From Bacteroidaceae bacterium (GTDB lineage: Bacteria > Bacteroidota > Bacteroidia > Bacteroidales > Bacteroidaceae): DNA of 33,659 nt. Each line of letters begins with the position of its first letter. Position 1 is the stretch's first letter. The stretch spans positions 1-33,659 of the forward strand of contig JAGBKI010000023.1 in assembly GCA_017933995.1 (NCBI GenBank). Direction: 5' to 3'. Shown piece by piece: positions 1-7,040 of this stretch. The translations under genes and the position numbers were made by a program. The notes beneath the pieces were generated by a model. It saw nothing but the letters and a program-made list of their open reading frames with translations, made no database searches and was not told the DNA's origin.

Positions 1-248
1 AGTTCGTTGCCCGTGACGGGCGAGCCGTCGTAGCAGGTGGCGATGAGTTTCCGCAGGCCCAGCTGGTTGAAGCGCAGGGCGAAGTATTTGAAGAAGTTGC
101 TTTCATACGGGTCGTCGCAGTTGCAGAGCACGGTCTTGCCCTTGAAATGCGGCCAATAGTGCTGCAATTCTCTTTCTATGTCGGAAAGTTGCGTGTAGAA
201 CTCGTCTTTCTTTGCCTTCTTCGCCGCGTTGAGATTTTTGTTTGCCAT
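1..248 (-). CDS. EcoRI-type adenine-specific DNA methyltransferase, N-terminal part
   Basis: The reading frame starts with ATG at 248 on the minus strand and runs off the left edge, so about 82 N-terminal residues are visible. The stretch DEFYTQLSDIEREL, followed by the block CNCDDPYESNFFKYFALRF and LGLRKLIATCYDGSP, is the characteristic start of the EcoRI modification methylase family (PF13651), which methylates adenine in a palindromic site to protect DNA from a cognate restriction enzyme. The catalytic motif and any partner endonuclease lie outside the window. A rho-independent terminator for an upstream minus-strand transcript ends 60 bases before the start codon, so the gene probably has its own promoter. 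Family assignment is strong; whether it is part of a restriction system or an orphan cannot be seen. Confidence 0.85.
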   Translation of the reverse strand, partial: MANKNLNAAKKAKKDEFYTQLSDIERELQHYWPHFKGKTVLCNCDDPYESNFFKYFALRFNQLGLRKLIATCYDGSPVTGNE

Positions 249-307
249 AACGCTATAGCGAAAATTGTTGCGTCGGCTTATCTTCGGGAGCAGGCAGGAC
301 AGAGCAC

Positions 308-338
308 AAAAAAGACATGGACGATTCTTATCCATGTC
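308..338 (-). terminator. Rho-independent terminator of an upstream minus-strand transcript
   Basis: The arms GACATGGA (314-321) and TCCATGTC (331-338) pair perfectly around a 9-base loop. On the minus strand the stem is followed by six T (A-run 308-313). It lies between the methylase start and a -7-like promoter element at 525-532. Confidence 0.7.
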
Positions 339-532
339 CTAAAGGCTCTCGCATAGCCCACCAAACCAGATAAGTCACGCCCACGCCTATAGCGCAGACG
401 CTTGCAACTTATTTTTCGGCTTGGTATTTTTTGAATTTGCGAGATTCTTAGGACAATCCGAATAAACAGCAAACGCTTGTTATTATGTGTCGCCCGCACC
501 GCCGCACGGGCTTCAAGTCAGCGGCAAAAGTA
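308..532 (-). ncRNA. Candidate small transcript (sRNA or very short gene)
   Basis: A Bacteroidetes -7-like box TACTTTTG (532-525, minus strand) and the terminator at 308-338 delimit about 200 bases with no convincing ORF. The only ATG-started frame in it reads through the terminator and has no recognisable content. One frame without an ATG start reads VASVCAIGVGVTYLVWWAM, which resembles a membrane segment; it is preceded by an in-frame TAA, so it could be a decayed small membrane protein. A -33 TTG is not well placed (spacer about 15). I cannot name an RNA family. Confidence 0.3.
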
Positions 533-582
533 AGGATAATTTTAATACAACCGCCTGCGCCACTGCGTCTTTTTCTTTAGAC

Positions 583-746
583 AACCCGTTGGCGGAATTA
601 CCAGAATTTGTTCAATTTTGATATAAATTTTGATAAATTTCTGCGCGAAGCGCATAAAGAGTTGTCGCCTACGGCGAGAAATTTTACAAAATTAAATTCA
701 AAATTGTTCAAAATCCGCGTAATAGGTCTAATTCCGCCAACGGGTT
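583..746. mobile_element. MITE-like element with 18-bp terminal inverted repeats
   Basis: The ends AACCCGTTGGCGGAATTA (583-600) and its exact reverse complement (729-746) bracket an A+T-rich, imperfectly palindromic interior. Immediately outside both ends is the same hexamer TTAGAC (577-582 and 747-752), as expected for a target-site duplication. There is no transposase, so this would be a non-autonomous element of 164 bp. The rest of the 249-929 spacer holds the candidate transcript and the promoter of the toxin-antitoxin pair. Confidence 0.6.
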
Positions 747-895
747 TTAGACACTTTTTTTACGGTTGCTGCGATGCTGCAACAAACACAAGGTTTTTTG
801 GAAGTTTGTTTGCGTGGGAGGGAGGGGCGTTAAACCCAAAGCACGACGCAAACTCTTTTCTTTTGGGGTCTTTTCACTGATGCGGGATGTTTTTG

Positions 896-903
896 TACTT
901 TTG
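896..903 (+). promoter_or_regulatory. -7 promoter box for the toxin-antitoxin pair
   Basis: TACTTTTG matches the Bacteroidetes -7 consensus TAnnTTTG and lies 26 bases before the antitoxin ATG. Only a weak T-rich -33 region (871-874) is visible about 21 bases upstream. Confidence 0.5.
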
Positions 904-929
904 CCGCAGAATCATAACCAAAACGAACT

Positions 930-1187
930 ATGAATGTCACCCTTTCAATGGACAGCGTGCTGAACTTTCTTCACTCAATGTCCCTCACAGCGAGCAACAA
1001 GCGATGGCTGGCCGAACACCTCCTGAACGAAGCAAAGGCTGAGGTACGAGAGGAAAGTTCTCCGTCTGCATACACGGCCTCAATGCTCAACAAGTACTAC
1101 GGTGCTTGGGTGGGCAGCGAAACGGCAGAAGACACCATGCTTGCCATTCGCGAACATTCTTCTTCACGCGAGCCTGTTGCCTTATGA
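930..1187 (+). CDS. Antitoxin-like small protein of a PIN-toxin pair
   Basis: An 85-residue acidic protein whose stop overlaps the start of the following PIN-domain gene in an ATGA, the usual layout of VapB-type antitoxins. The middle (KRWLAEHLLNEAKAE) looks helical and amphipathic. No ribbon-helix-helix or AbrB motif can be named by eye. The family role would be to bind and neutralise the toxin and to repress the shared promoter; this is inferred mainly from position. The start was chosen because it is the first ATG after the -7 box. Confidence 0.6.
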   Translation: MNVTLSMDSVLNFLHSMSLTASNKRWLAEHLLNEAKAEVREESSPSAYTASMLNKYYGAWVGSETAEDTMLAIREHSSSREPVAL

Positions 1188-1591
1188 AGACGAACCGCAT
1201 ACTGCTGGACACAAACATCCTTGTCCACATTCTCCATCGTAACGAAAGTGTACGGCAAGCCTTAGAACGGACGGGCTGGGAGCATTGCTGTATCTCGGAA
1301 ATAAGCGTAGTGGAACTGTTATACGGCGCGCAATGCAGTGCGCATTCGCAGGAGAACAGCCGCCTCGTGCAAGGACTCTTAGACAGTTTTGAAGTTGTCC
1401 CGTTCAATGTCTGCATCAGCGAGTTCTGTTCGCAGAAAGCCCGCTTGCGGCGTCTCGGACAGATTATTGAGGATAACGACCTCTACATCGGTTGCACCGC
1501 CCTTGCACTTGGCATACCCGTTGCCTCAGAGAACGTTCGCCATTTGAGTCGCATCGAAGGTCTGCACGTGGAGAATTGGGTGAAAAGATAA
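1184..1591 (+). CDS. vapC: PIN-domain ribonuclease toxin, VapC family
   Basis: A 135-residue protein starting at the ATG that overlaps the antitoxin stop (1184-1187); a longer in-frame start exists upstream but would overlap the antitoxin. The PIN fold is marked by the N-terminal ILLDTNILVHIL (first catalytic Asp), the conserved Glu in ISVVELLYGAQ, and C-terminal acidic residues in IIEDNDLYIGCTALALG. VapC proteins are Mg-dependent RNases that cut tRNA or rRNA when freed from the antitoxin. Length and motif order are typical. It appears intact. An unrelated inverted repeat follows at 1652-1695. Confidence 0.85.
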   Translation: MKTNRILLDTNILVHILHRNESVRQALERTGWEHCCISEISVVELLYGAQCSAHSQENSRLVQGLLDSFEVVPFNVCISEFCSQKARLRRLGQIIEDNDLYIGCTALALGIPVASENVRHLSRIEGLHVENWVKR

Positions 1592-1651
1592 CAATAGGAA
1601 TAAGTCTGTAGATAAACTTTCAGTTTTACTTGATAAGGAAACGAAACAAAA

Positions 1652-1728
1652 TTATGTCCTTAAAAGTGCGATGTTTTACACTTTTAAGGACATAAAAGTG
1701 TTGTTCGGACACACTTTTAAGGACGTAA
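1652..1728. repeat. 17-bp inverted repeat plus a third direct copy
   Basis: TTATGTCCTTAAAAGTG (1652-1668) is followed after 10 bases by its exact reverse complement (1679-1695). A third copy at 1712-1728 differs by one base. No T-run follows on either strand, so this is not an ordinary terminator. It could be a binding site or a fragment of a dispersed repeat. Confidence 0.6.
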
Positions 1729-1735
1729 AGCGCAC

Positions 1736-1775
1736 AAAAAAATCCCACACGTATTCGCTTCGCAATCCGTGTGGA
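1736..1775 (-). terminator. Terminator of the FISUMP-like lipoprotein gene
   Basis: CCACACG (1745-1751) pairs with CGTGTGG (1768-1774), and on the minus strand the stem runs into a seven-T tract (A-run 1736-1742). It lies 40 bases past the stop of the gene at 1815-2615. Confidence 0.75.
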
Positions 1776-1814
1776 ATTTGTGTTTATCCTGTGTTCTCTT
1801 GGTTCAGCAAAGGT

Positions 1815-2615
1815 TTATTGGAACCACGACGTGTGGTCGGGGCGGCTGCCTGCCACGCAGCAGTTATATCTAAGAATAGAATTATCTATTCCAATAGATT
1901 TTTCAGAAAAATAAAACTCGTCCGCAGTTTCCCAATAATGGTAATCGCCAGTAGACGAAGACCAAAAACAACCAAACTCACCAACACCCACAAGTTCACC
2001 AGAAGTAGAGTAACGCCCTAAGGCTGGCAGGAAGAAATAGTCGCTTGTGTCTGTAGGTTTGCCTTTCAGCATGTCTTTCTCTGACTTATATGGTTCGTCC
2101 GTATTCCAGTCATAAGCCTTAGCACAACTTGTGCTATTGCCTGCGCCGGGAATCTTGCTGAGTTTCTTCAGCCATACGCCGCCCGTGTACTGCTTGCCGC
2201 CCAAAGTCCAGACGGTGGTGTCGTCCCAATAGACATCGCCGGACAGATACCAGGTCAGGGCATTGTAGCAGGGCATGTACTTGGCACTATAGCTTGCCGC
2301 ACTGTACGAATCAATTCTTCTACTCAGTTCGGCGGTGTTACACCAACGGTCGGGGTCGGAAGTCGCGCTGGTGGGGTAGTTGTCCATCTTCACGCCGTTT
2401 TCCGTGGGGTAGTTGTCCACGCCGTACCAGTACCACTGCTTGGCGTCCCACATGTAGTAGGTGTTCTCGAAGTTGAAAGCGAACGCGGCGTCCGGTTTCG
2501 CGGGCGTGTCGGGTTCGTCCTTGTCGTCGTCGCCGCCGCAGGAGGCCAGCGTAAGGCTCATCGCCACCACGCCGCACAGGAGCAGCAGGCGGGGGAAAAG
2601 TGTGTTCTTTTTCAT
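1815..2615 (-). CDS. FISUMP/DUF1566-like surface lipoprotein
   Basis: A 266-residue protein. The signal peptide ends in the lipobox LTLASC and the mature part begins CGGDDDKDE, an acidic stretch like those that direct Bacteroidetes lipoproteins to the cell surface. The C-terminal half (FFLPALGRYS, GCFWSSSTGDYHYW, a late RYNCCVAGSRP) follows the pattern of the Fibrobacter succinogenes major paralogous (FISUMP/DUF1566) domain often found in Bacteroidetes surface proteins. The 60-170 region is rich in Tyr and Trp and is not recognised. Its own -7 box lies 40 bases upstream and a terminator follows, so it is probably monocistronic. Function unknown; an adhesin or carbohydrate-contact role is only a guess. 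Confidence 0.75.
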   Translation of the reverse strand: MKKNTLFPRLLLLCGVVAMSLTLASCGGDDDKDEPDTPAKPDAAFAFNFENTYYMWDAKQWYWYGVDNYPTENGVKMDNYPTSATSDPDRWCNTAELSRRIDSYSAASYSAKYMPCYNALTWYLSGDVYWDDTTVWTLGGKQYTGGVWLKKLSKIPGAGNSTSCAKAYDWNTDEPYKSEKDMLKGKPTDTSDYFFLPALGRYSTSGELVGVGEFGCFWSSSTGDYHYWETADEFYFSEKSIGIDNSILRYNCCVAGSRPDHTSWFQ

Positions 2616-2653
2616 AGGGTGTATTTTTGGATTGTTATACCGTTATCACGCCG

Positions 2654-2661
2654 CAAAAGTA
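2654..2661 (-). promoter_or_regulatory. -7 box for the FISUMP-like lipoprotein
   Basis: On the minus strand the sequence is TACTTTTG, matching TAnnTTTG, about 40 bases before the start codon at 2615. No clear -33 TTG at the usual 19-21 spacing was found. Confidence 0.45.
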
Positions 2662-2706
2662 CAAAAGATTTCGTAAGGCCGTAACAGAAGTGCTGACAAA
2701 AGACAG

Positions 2707-2736
2707 GATGCGGGCGCATTTGGGTGCGCCCGCATC
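2707..2736 (-). terminator. Terminator of the outer-membrane beta-barrel gene
   Basis: GATGCGGGCGCA (2707-2718) pairs perfectly with TGCGCCCGCATC (2725-2736) around a 6-base loop. On the minus strand it is followed by CTGTCTTTTG, a short T-rich tail. It lies 27 bases past the stop at 2763. Confidence 0.65.
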
Positions 2737-2762
2737 GTGTGGGGGTCGGTGGATAAGGAGGT

Positions 2763-5285
2763 TTACATCCCCATACCGCCGGTCATGCCGCCGACGGTGC
2801 TTTGCGACTGGGGGCTGGCGGTCTCGACGTCGTTGTTCTCGATGGAGCGGTTGACGCTCTGCGTCCTGACGCCCATCGCGCCGAGGCGCAAGGAGAGGCT
2901 GACGCCGATCTGGCCGACGGGCACGCGCACCTTCATGCGGTTGGTGAAGTCGCTGCTGCGAGTGACGCTGCGGAACTCGATTTTGGTGCCGGTCAGGGGC
3001 GTGAAGCCCATAATGCCGACGGTGAGCAGGTCGCCCTTGAAGAACGAGCGGGTGAGGCTGCCCATCACGCCGCTGAAGCCGGTGCGGTAGCCCTGCAGTT
3101 CTTTCTGGCGGGTCATCGTGAAGAGGTTGGCGCTCAGTTTGAGTTTCCACCAGAGGGTCTGCTGCACGCCCACCATAAGGCGTCCCTGCCAGCCGTGGTT
3201 GCGCTGCTGCAGGGCACCGCTATGGAAGCGGACGTAGTTGGCGCCGCCGTTGACCATCAGGCTGGTGAGCGGCGTGGGGCGGTAGTTGAGGAAGAGGTTG
3301 AACCCGGCGTTCTGGCGCGAGGCGACGTTGCCGTAGGTGGAGTTGAGCACGCCCTCGGCGTCGTAGAAGCTGTACTGCTCGATGCTCTTGGTGGTCAGCG
3401 CGAGGGTGGCCTCGGCGCGGACGATGAACTTGCTGCTGAAACTGTTGAAGACGAGGCCGAGGTTGTTGGTGCGCTCGGCGTCGAGGTTGGTGTTACCGTA
3501 CTCGATGGCTGTGGCGTCGGCGCGGTTGACGTAGGGGTTGAGGGCCGTGATGCCGGGTCGCGTGATGCGCATGCCGTAACTGAGGCCGACGCTTTGGGTG
3601 GGCGCGAGCTGGTAGGTGAGCGAGGCGGAGGGGACGAGGTTGCCGTAGTCGAGCGAGAAGTTTTTGGCGGGTGTGTCGTGGTAGCGCACGCGCTGCCAGG
3701 TGTGCTCGTAGCGCAACCCGGCCTTGAGGCTCAGGGGGCCGGCCTTGCCCTCGTATTCGGCATAGGCGGCGCCGATGTCGTTGTAGTGGTGGTAGTCGGT
3801 GCCGTCGGCGGGCTGCAGGGCGAAGGCTGTGCCGTCGAAATAGGCCAGCGTGGACTGCGACTTGTTGATGCGCCCGATGAACTTGCCGCCGACGCTGAGT
3901 TTGTGGGCTGCAGCCAGCGGCGTGGTGAAGTCGGCCTGCGCCGTGTGCTCGGTGCTCCAGGTGTGGTCGTCGGTGCGCCGGTCGGTGAGGGTGTAGAACG
4001 AGCCGGTGAGGGTGTAGAACGAGCCGGTGATGTCGTCGTAGAGCGTCGAGTTGCGCTGGCGGAAGGGCGTGTGCGACAGTTGGTAGGACAGCGTGAAGAA
4101 CCTCTCGGGCGAGGAGGCGAAGCCGCGCTGGTAGTCGAGGTTGGCCGACCACGAGGTGTAGTTCATGCGCTGCGCCGCCGTCTGGCTGTAGGCGTTGAGC
4201 GACGTGCCGTTCTGCGTCAGGGAGGACTGGCCGTGGCCGTCTTGGTGCTGGTGGAAGGACATCAGCGTGCCGCTGGCGGTGAGCAGGCGCAGGGAGTCGA
4301 TTTTGTAACTCATAGAGAGGTTGCCCTGTGCGAAGTTGTTGATGGCGTCGCCCCGGTTGGTGAGCAGGGTTGTGGCGTCGCCTGCGGCGAGGTGCTGCGT
4401 GCGCTCGTAGTCGATGGTGGCGCCATTCATGCGCTGGTGGTTCAGGCTACCACCGAGCGACAGGGAGAAGCGCCCGCGCTGCAGGGTGTAGTTGGCGCCG
4501 CCGCCCTGTCCGCGCGTGGAGAGTTGCGTCTGCAGGGAGAGGCTGTAGCCGTCGAGGCTCTGCGCGCCGCCACTGGCCGCGCCCGCAGCCCCGGAGGCGG
4601 CCATCGTGGTCTTGATGTTGAGGATGCCGCCCGTGCCCTCGGCGTCGTAGCGCGCGCCGGGATTGGTGATGACCTCAATCTCGGTGGCGTAGCTGGCGGG
4701 GATGCTCTTCATGACGAGCGAGGCGTTCTGACTGTTGAACATAGGCTGCGGCTTGCCGTCGACGTAGATTTTGAAGTTCGACTGGCCTGCCACCTGTATG
4801 TTGTCGTTGCCGTCGACGGTGACGAGGGGCACCTTGCGCAGCATGTCGAGCAGGGTGGCCGACTTGGTGTCGGGGTCGGCCTGCATGTCGTAGGTCACCT
4901 TGTCGGTCTCCATCCTGACGACGGGTCTTGCCGCCGTGACGGTGGCGGCGGCGAGGGCCTCGTTGGCGGGTGCGAGGCTGATGGTGCCGGCGTCCACCGC
5001 GCCCTTGGTCTGGGCGAGGGTGCGCGTGGCGGGCTGCATACCGATGAAGCTGACGATGAGCGTGACGCCCTGTTTGGCTTTCAGTGTGGCTGCGAAGCGT
5101 CCGTCCTCGCCGGTGATGGCCACTGTGGCGGGCGTGGCGCCGGGCGCGCCGTCGTAGAGGCGCACGGTGGCGTATGGCACGGGCGTGCCGTCGGTGCTGT
5201 CGGCCACGAGGCCGGTGACCGTCACCTGGGCGGCGGCGGCCACCGTCACGAGGGCGGCGAGGAGCGTGAGGAAGATTTTTTTCAT
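2763..5285 (-). CDS. TonB-receptor-like outer-membrane beta-barrel protein (OMP_b-brl_3)
   Basis: An 840-residue protein starting at MKKIFLTLLAALVTVAAA, a clear signal peptide. The longer frame back to 5483 only adds repeat-element sequence, so the 5285 start is preferred. After the signal comes a carboxypeptidase-regulatory-like domain (about residues 22-110, GLVADSTDGTPVPYATVRL), then a plug-like domain (TDKVTYDMQADPDTKSATLL, KIYVDGKPQP, IEVITNPGARYDAEGTGG) and a long barrel of alternating strands to the C-terminus. This is the architecture of PF14905 proteins, relatives of TonB-dependent receptors without a SusD partner. Substrate unknown. The barrel holds an exact tandem duplication of GSFYTLT (two 21-bp units, 3984-4025). 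Confidence 0.85.
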   Translation of the reverse strand: MKKIFLTLLAALVTVAAAAQVTVTGLVADSTDGTPVPYATVRLYDGAPGATPATVAITGEDGRFAATLKAKQGVTLIVSFIGMQPATRTLAQTKGAVDAGTISLAPANEALAAATVTAARPVVRMETDKVTYDMQADPDTKSATLLDMLRKVPLVTVDGNDNIQVAGQSNFKIYVDGKPQPMFNSQNASLVMKSIPASYATEIEVITNPGARYDAEGTGGILNIKTTMAASGAAGAASGGAQSLDGYSLSLQTQLSTRGQGGGANYTLQRGRFSLSLGGSLNHQRMNGATIDYERTQHLAAGDATTLLTNRGDAINNFAQGNLSMSYKIDSLRLLTASGTLMSFHQHQDGHGQSSLTQNGTSLNAYSQTAAQRMNYTSWSANLDYQRGFASSPERFFTLSYQLSHTPFRQRNSTLYDDITGSFYTLTGSFYTLTDRRTDDHTWSTEHTAQADFTTPLAAAHKLSVGGKFIGRINKSQSTLAYFDGTAFALQPADGTDYHHYNDIGAAYAEYEGKAGPLSLKAGLRYEHTWQRVRYHDTPAKNFSLDYGNLVPSASLTYQLAPTQSVGLSYGMRITRPGITALNPYVNRADATAIEYGNTNLDAERTNNLGLVFNSFSSKFIVRAEATLALTTKSIEQYSFYDAEGVLNSTYGNVASRQNAGFNLFLNYRPTPLTSLMVNGGANYVRFHSGALQQRNHGWQGRLMVGVQQTLWWKLKLSANLFTMTRQKELQGYRTGFSGVMGSLTRSFFKGDLLTVGIMGFTPLTGTKIEFRSVTRSSDFTNRMKVRVPVGQIGVSLSLRLGAMGVRTQSVNRSIENNDVETASPQSQSTVGGMTGGMGM
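3984..4025 (-). repeat. 21-bp exact tandem duplication inside the barrel gene
   Basis: Two identical 21-bp units (3984-4004 and 4005-4025) encode GSFYTLT twice in a row and keep the frame. This probably lengthens one barrel strand or extracellular loop and is a likely length-variable site. Confidence 0.8.
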
Positions 5286-5335
5286 TGGTGTGGGATTGTT
5301 GCAGTTCAAGTGGTTAAATTTGCGGGGCGGGAAAA

Positions 5336-5530
5336 CCCCGCGAGGGGTTACAGATGTTAGGCCGGGGCAGCGCCCCGGTTGTGGTCGCTTGTGTAACCAA
5401 TCCCAGCGGGATTGCACAAACAATCGAATTGGACGATATCTTGTGCAACCCCGCTGGGGTTGGTTATATGGTGTCCGCTGCACCGGGGCGTTGCCCCGGC
5501 CTATCTTCTGCCACCTCTCCGAGGTGGTCG
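5336..5530. repeat. Dispersed CCCGCTGGGG-type repeat element, copy 1
   Basis: The element has nested palindromes: a near-perfect inverted pair at 5396-5419 and 5441-5464 (core AACCCCGCTGGGGTTGG), a CCGGGGC-rich part on either side, and an end block CCTATCTTCTGCC. Related copies lie at 28262-28520 and 31925-32090. It fills the spacer before the barrel gene and overlaps the 3' end of the GntR gene. Confidence 0.7.
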
Positions 5531-5943
5531 CGGCGCTCGGCGATAACGGTGTGCTGGCCTGCCTTTTCTTTCCTCACTGTTCCGAGGTGGTCGGGGCGTT
5601 CGAAGGCGTCCTTGATGTCGGCCACGCCGACGCCGAGGCGTTTCATCTCACTGACGAACTCGGGCACACGGCGGCTGAGGAAGTCGTCGCGGCGGCGGGC
5701 GAGGATGGCCTGGCGCGCGCCGGGGGTGACGTAGTAGCCCATGCCGCGCCGCTGCTGGATGGTGCCGTCCTGGGCCAGCGTGTCGTAGGCCTTGACGACG
5801 GTGTTCACGTTCACACCGAGCAGCGCGCTGTACTCGCGCACGCTGGGGGCGCGCTCGTCCTCGCCGTAGGCACCGGCCACGACCTCGTCCTCCAGTCGGC
5901 GGGCTATCTGGCGGTAGATGGGTTGGTTTTCGGCGAAGTTCAT
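5464..5943 (-). CDS. GntR-family (YtrA-like) transcriptional regulator
   Basis: A 159-residue protein starting at the ATG that overlaps the permease stop (ATGA, 5940-5943). Residues 1-75 form a GntR winged helix (IYRQIARRLEDEVVAG, SVREYSALLGVNVNTVVKAY, GTIQQRRGMGYYV). A short helical tail follows, as in the YtrA subfamily, whose genes sit with ABC transporters they usually repress. The last 35-40 residues carry the motif RxDHLGxV twice and end in sequence encoded by a dispersed repeat (RPGQRPG), so the native C-terminus has probably been replaced or extended. Likely function: ligand-responsive repression of its own ABC operon; the signal is unknown. Confidence 0.8.
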   Translation of the reverse strand: MNFAENQPIYRQIARRLEDEVVAGAYGEDERAPSVREYSALLGVNVNTVVKAYDTLAQDGTIQQRRGMGYYVTPGARQAILARRRDDFLSRRVPEFVSEMKRLGVGVADIKDAFERPDHLGTVRKEKAGQHTVIAERRDHLGEVAEDRPGQRPGAADTI

Positions 5944-6950
5944 AGCGTGGTGAGTTTGTTCTGAACGACCTGCGCGCGCTTGAAGACGTACCACGTCAGC
6001 ACGAGGTTCGTCACGCCCAGCAGCACGAAGAATACGGACGTGAGGTTGAAGCCGGTCGAGTCGGGGCGGCTCGTGGCGATGTCGACCAGATAGCGCTCGG
6101 TGGTGAAGGTGAAGGCCACGGTGCTGGCGACGGACGAGAGCAGCCACATCAGCCCCGTGGTGATAATCCAGGAGAAGCGGCGGAAGACGGCGCTGCCCAG
6201 CAGGTAGCATGTGTGCGACCACCATTGCACGGCGAGGATGAACAGCAGCAGGCCGGTCGTGGGGCTGTGCATTTCGGGGTGCTCGGCCCAGGCGGTCTTG
6301 ATTTCGCCAAGAAGGTTGCCGCCCTGGTTCCACAGCCAGGTGGTCATGAGGCCCGGGTGGTAGGCGCCGATGAGCGGCTGCACGGCATAGCGCAACAGGT
6401 CGCCCGCCACGAAGGCGGTGAGCACCATGAGTGTCCACAGCGGCACGGCATAGACCCAGCGCGCCAGCAGTTTCTCGCCGCGCGAGGCGGGGAGCATCAG
6501 GAAGGCTATGCCTTGCTGTTTGCGCGGCATGTTGCTCAGGAAGAAGGAGGCGCCGATTTCGAGGTAGACCAAGACGATGACAAGCAGCAGCAGGGCGGTC
6601 ACTTGGTGTTGCTCCTCGACGCGCTCGGCCCAGGGCGTGACGGAGTTGGGACGCTCGCGGGCGTACATCTGAATGGTGTTGCCCTCGTCGTCAAAGACTG
6701 CTTCCTGGGCTTCATAGCTGGCTTTTTCCTCGGCGGGAAGGGCGTCGTATTCGGCCTGGTTGATGTAGTCGTAGGTGACGTAGGTTTCGTGCACGCGGTC
6801 GCCTTCGGTGATGACGCAGGCGTGGGGCAGCAGGATGGCGAAGAAGAAGAGGGTGAGCATCACGAGCCAATGGCGCACCACGGTGCGGCGGTTCGTCTGC
6901 AGGTCCCATTTGAGGGTCTGCCAAAAGCGGGGGAAACTGAAGGATTTCAT
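5940..6950 (-). CDS. ABC transporter permease
   Basis: A 336-residue membrane protein with about six hydrophobic segments: one near 30-50 (WLVMLTLFFFAILL), one near 120-140 (LLLLVIVLVYLEIGASFF), and the rest between 165 and the C-terminus (LWTLMVLTAFVAGDLL, LLLFILAVQWW, WIITTGLMWLLSS, LTSVFFVLLGVTNLVLTWY). A soluble extracytoplasmic loop lies between the first two. The topology fits single-gene export permeases paired with YtrA-type regulators. It lies 75 bases after the ATPase gene and overlaps the regulator gene. The substrate cannot be told; peptide or antimicrobial export is common for such operons. Confidence 0.75.
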   Translation of the reverse strand: MKSFSFPRFWQTLKWDLQTNRRTVVRHWLVMLTLFFFAILLPHACVITEGDRVHETYVTYDYINQAEYDALPAEEKASYEAQEAVFDDEGNTIQMYARERPNSVTPWAERVEEQHQVTALLLLVIVLVYLEIGASFFLSNMPRKQQGIAFLMLPASRGEKLLARWVYAVPLWTLMVLTAFVAGDLLRYAVQPLIGAYHPGLMTTWLWNQGGNLLGEIKTAWAEHPEMHSPTTGLLLFILAVQWWSHTCYLLGSAVFRRFSWIITTGLMWLLSSVASTVAFTFTTERYLVDIATSRPDSTGFNLTSVFFVLLGVTNLVLTWYVFKRAQVVQNKLTTL

Positions 6951-6964
6951 TGTTCGGTCGTTTT

Positions 6965-7040
6965 TATTGCTTGATGTTTATTGCTCTTGCTTAACGTTTA
7001 ATGTTTATTGTTTATTGTTGAACGTTTATTGTTGGACGTT
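6965..7040. repeat. Short tandem repeat of the GTTTATTGT type
   Basis: The spacer between ATPase and permease consists of degenerate units such as TGTTTATTG and AACGTTTATTG. The first bases past the permease start and the last codons of the ATPase (encoding LNVQQ) fall in it. Similar units occur at 9296-9330 at the end of the primase gene. Confidence 0.6.

Noticed and set aside
608-880. 90-residue plus-strand open frame
   Set aside because: It crosses the MITE-like element and its flank, has no recognisable domain, and stops just before the toxin-antitoxin promoter.
1652-1695. Terminator for vapC
   Set aside because: The stem is perfect but is followed by AAAAGTG rather than a T-run on the plus strand, and a third copy follows, so a repeat is the better description.
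2802-5360. 852-residue plus-strand open frame
   Set aside because: It is the shadow of the beta-barrel gene in GC-rich DNA; the composition is Gly/Val/Ala-rich without any domain, whereas the minus strand gives a complete signal peptide-plug-barrel protein.
5285-5483. 66-residue N-terminal extension of the beta-barrel protein
   Set aside because: The extension is encoded by the dispersed repeat element and would hide the signal peptide starting at 5285.
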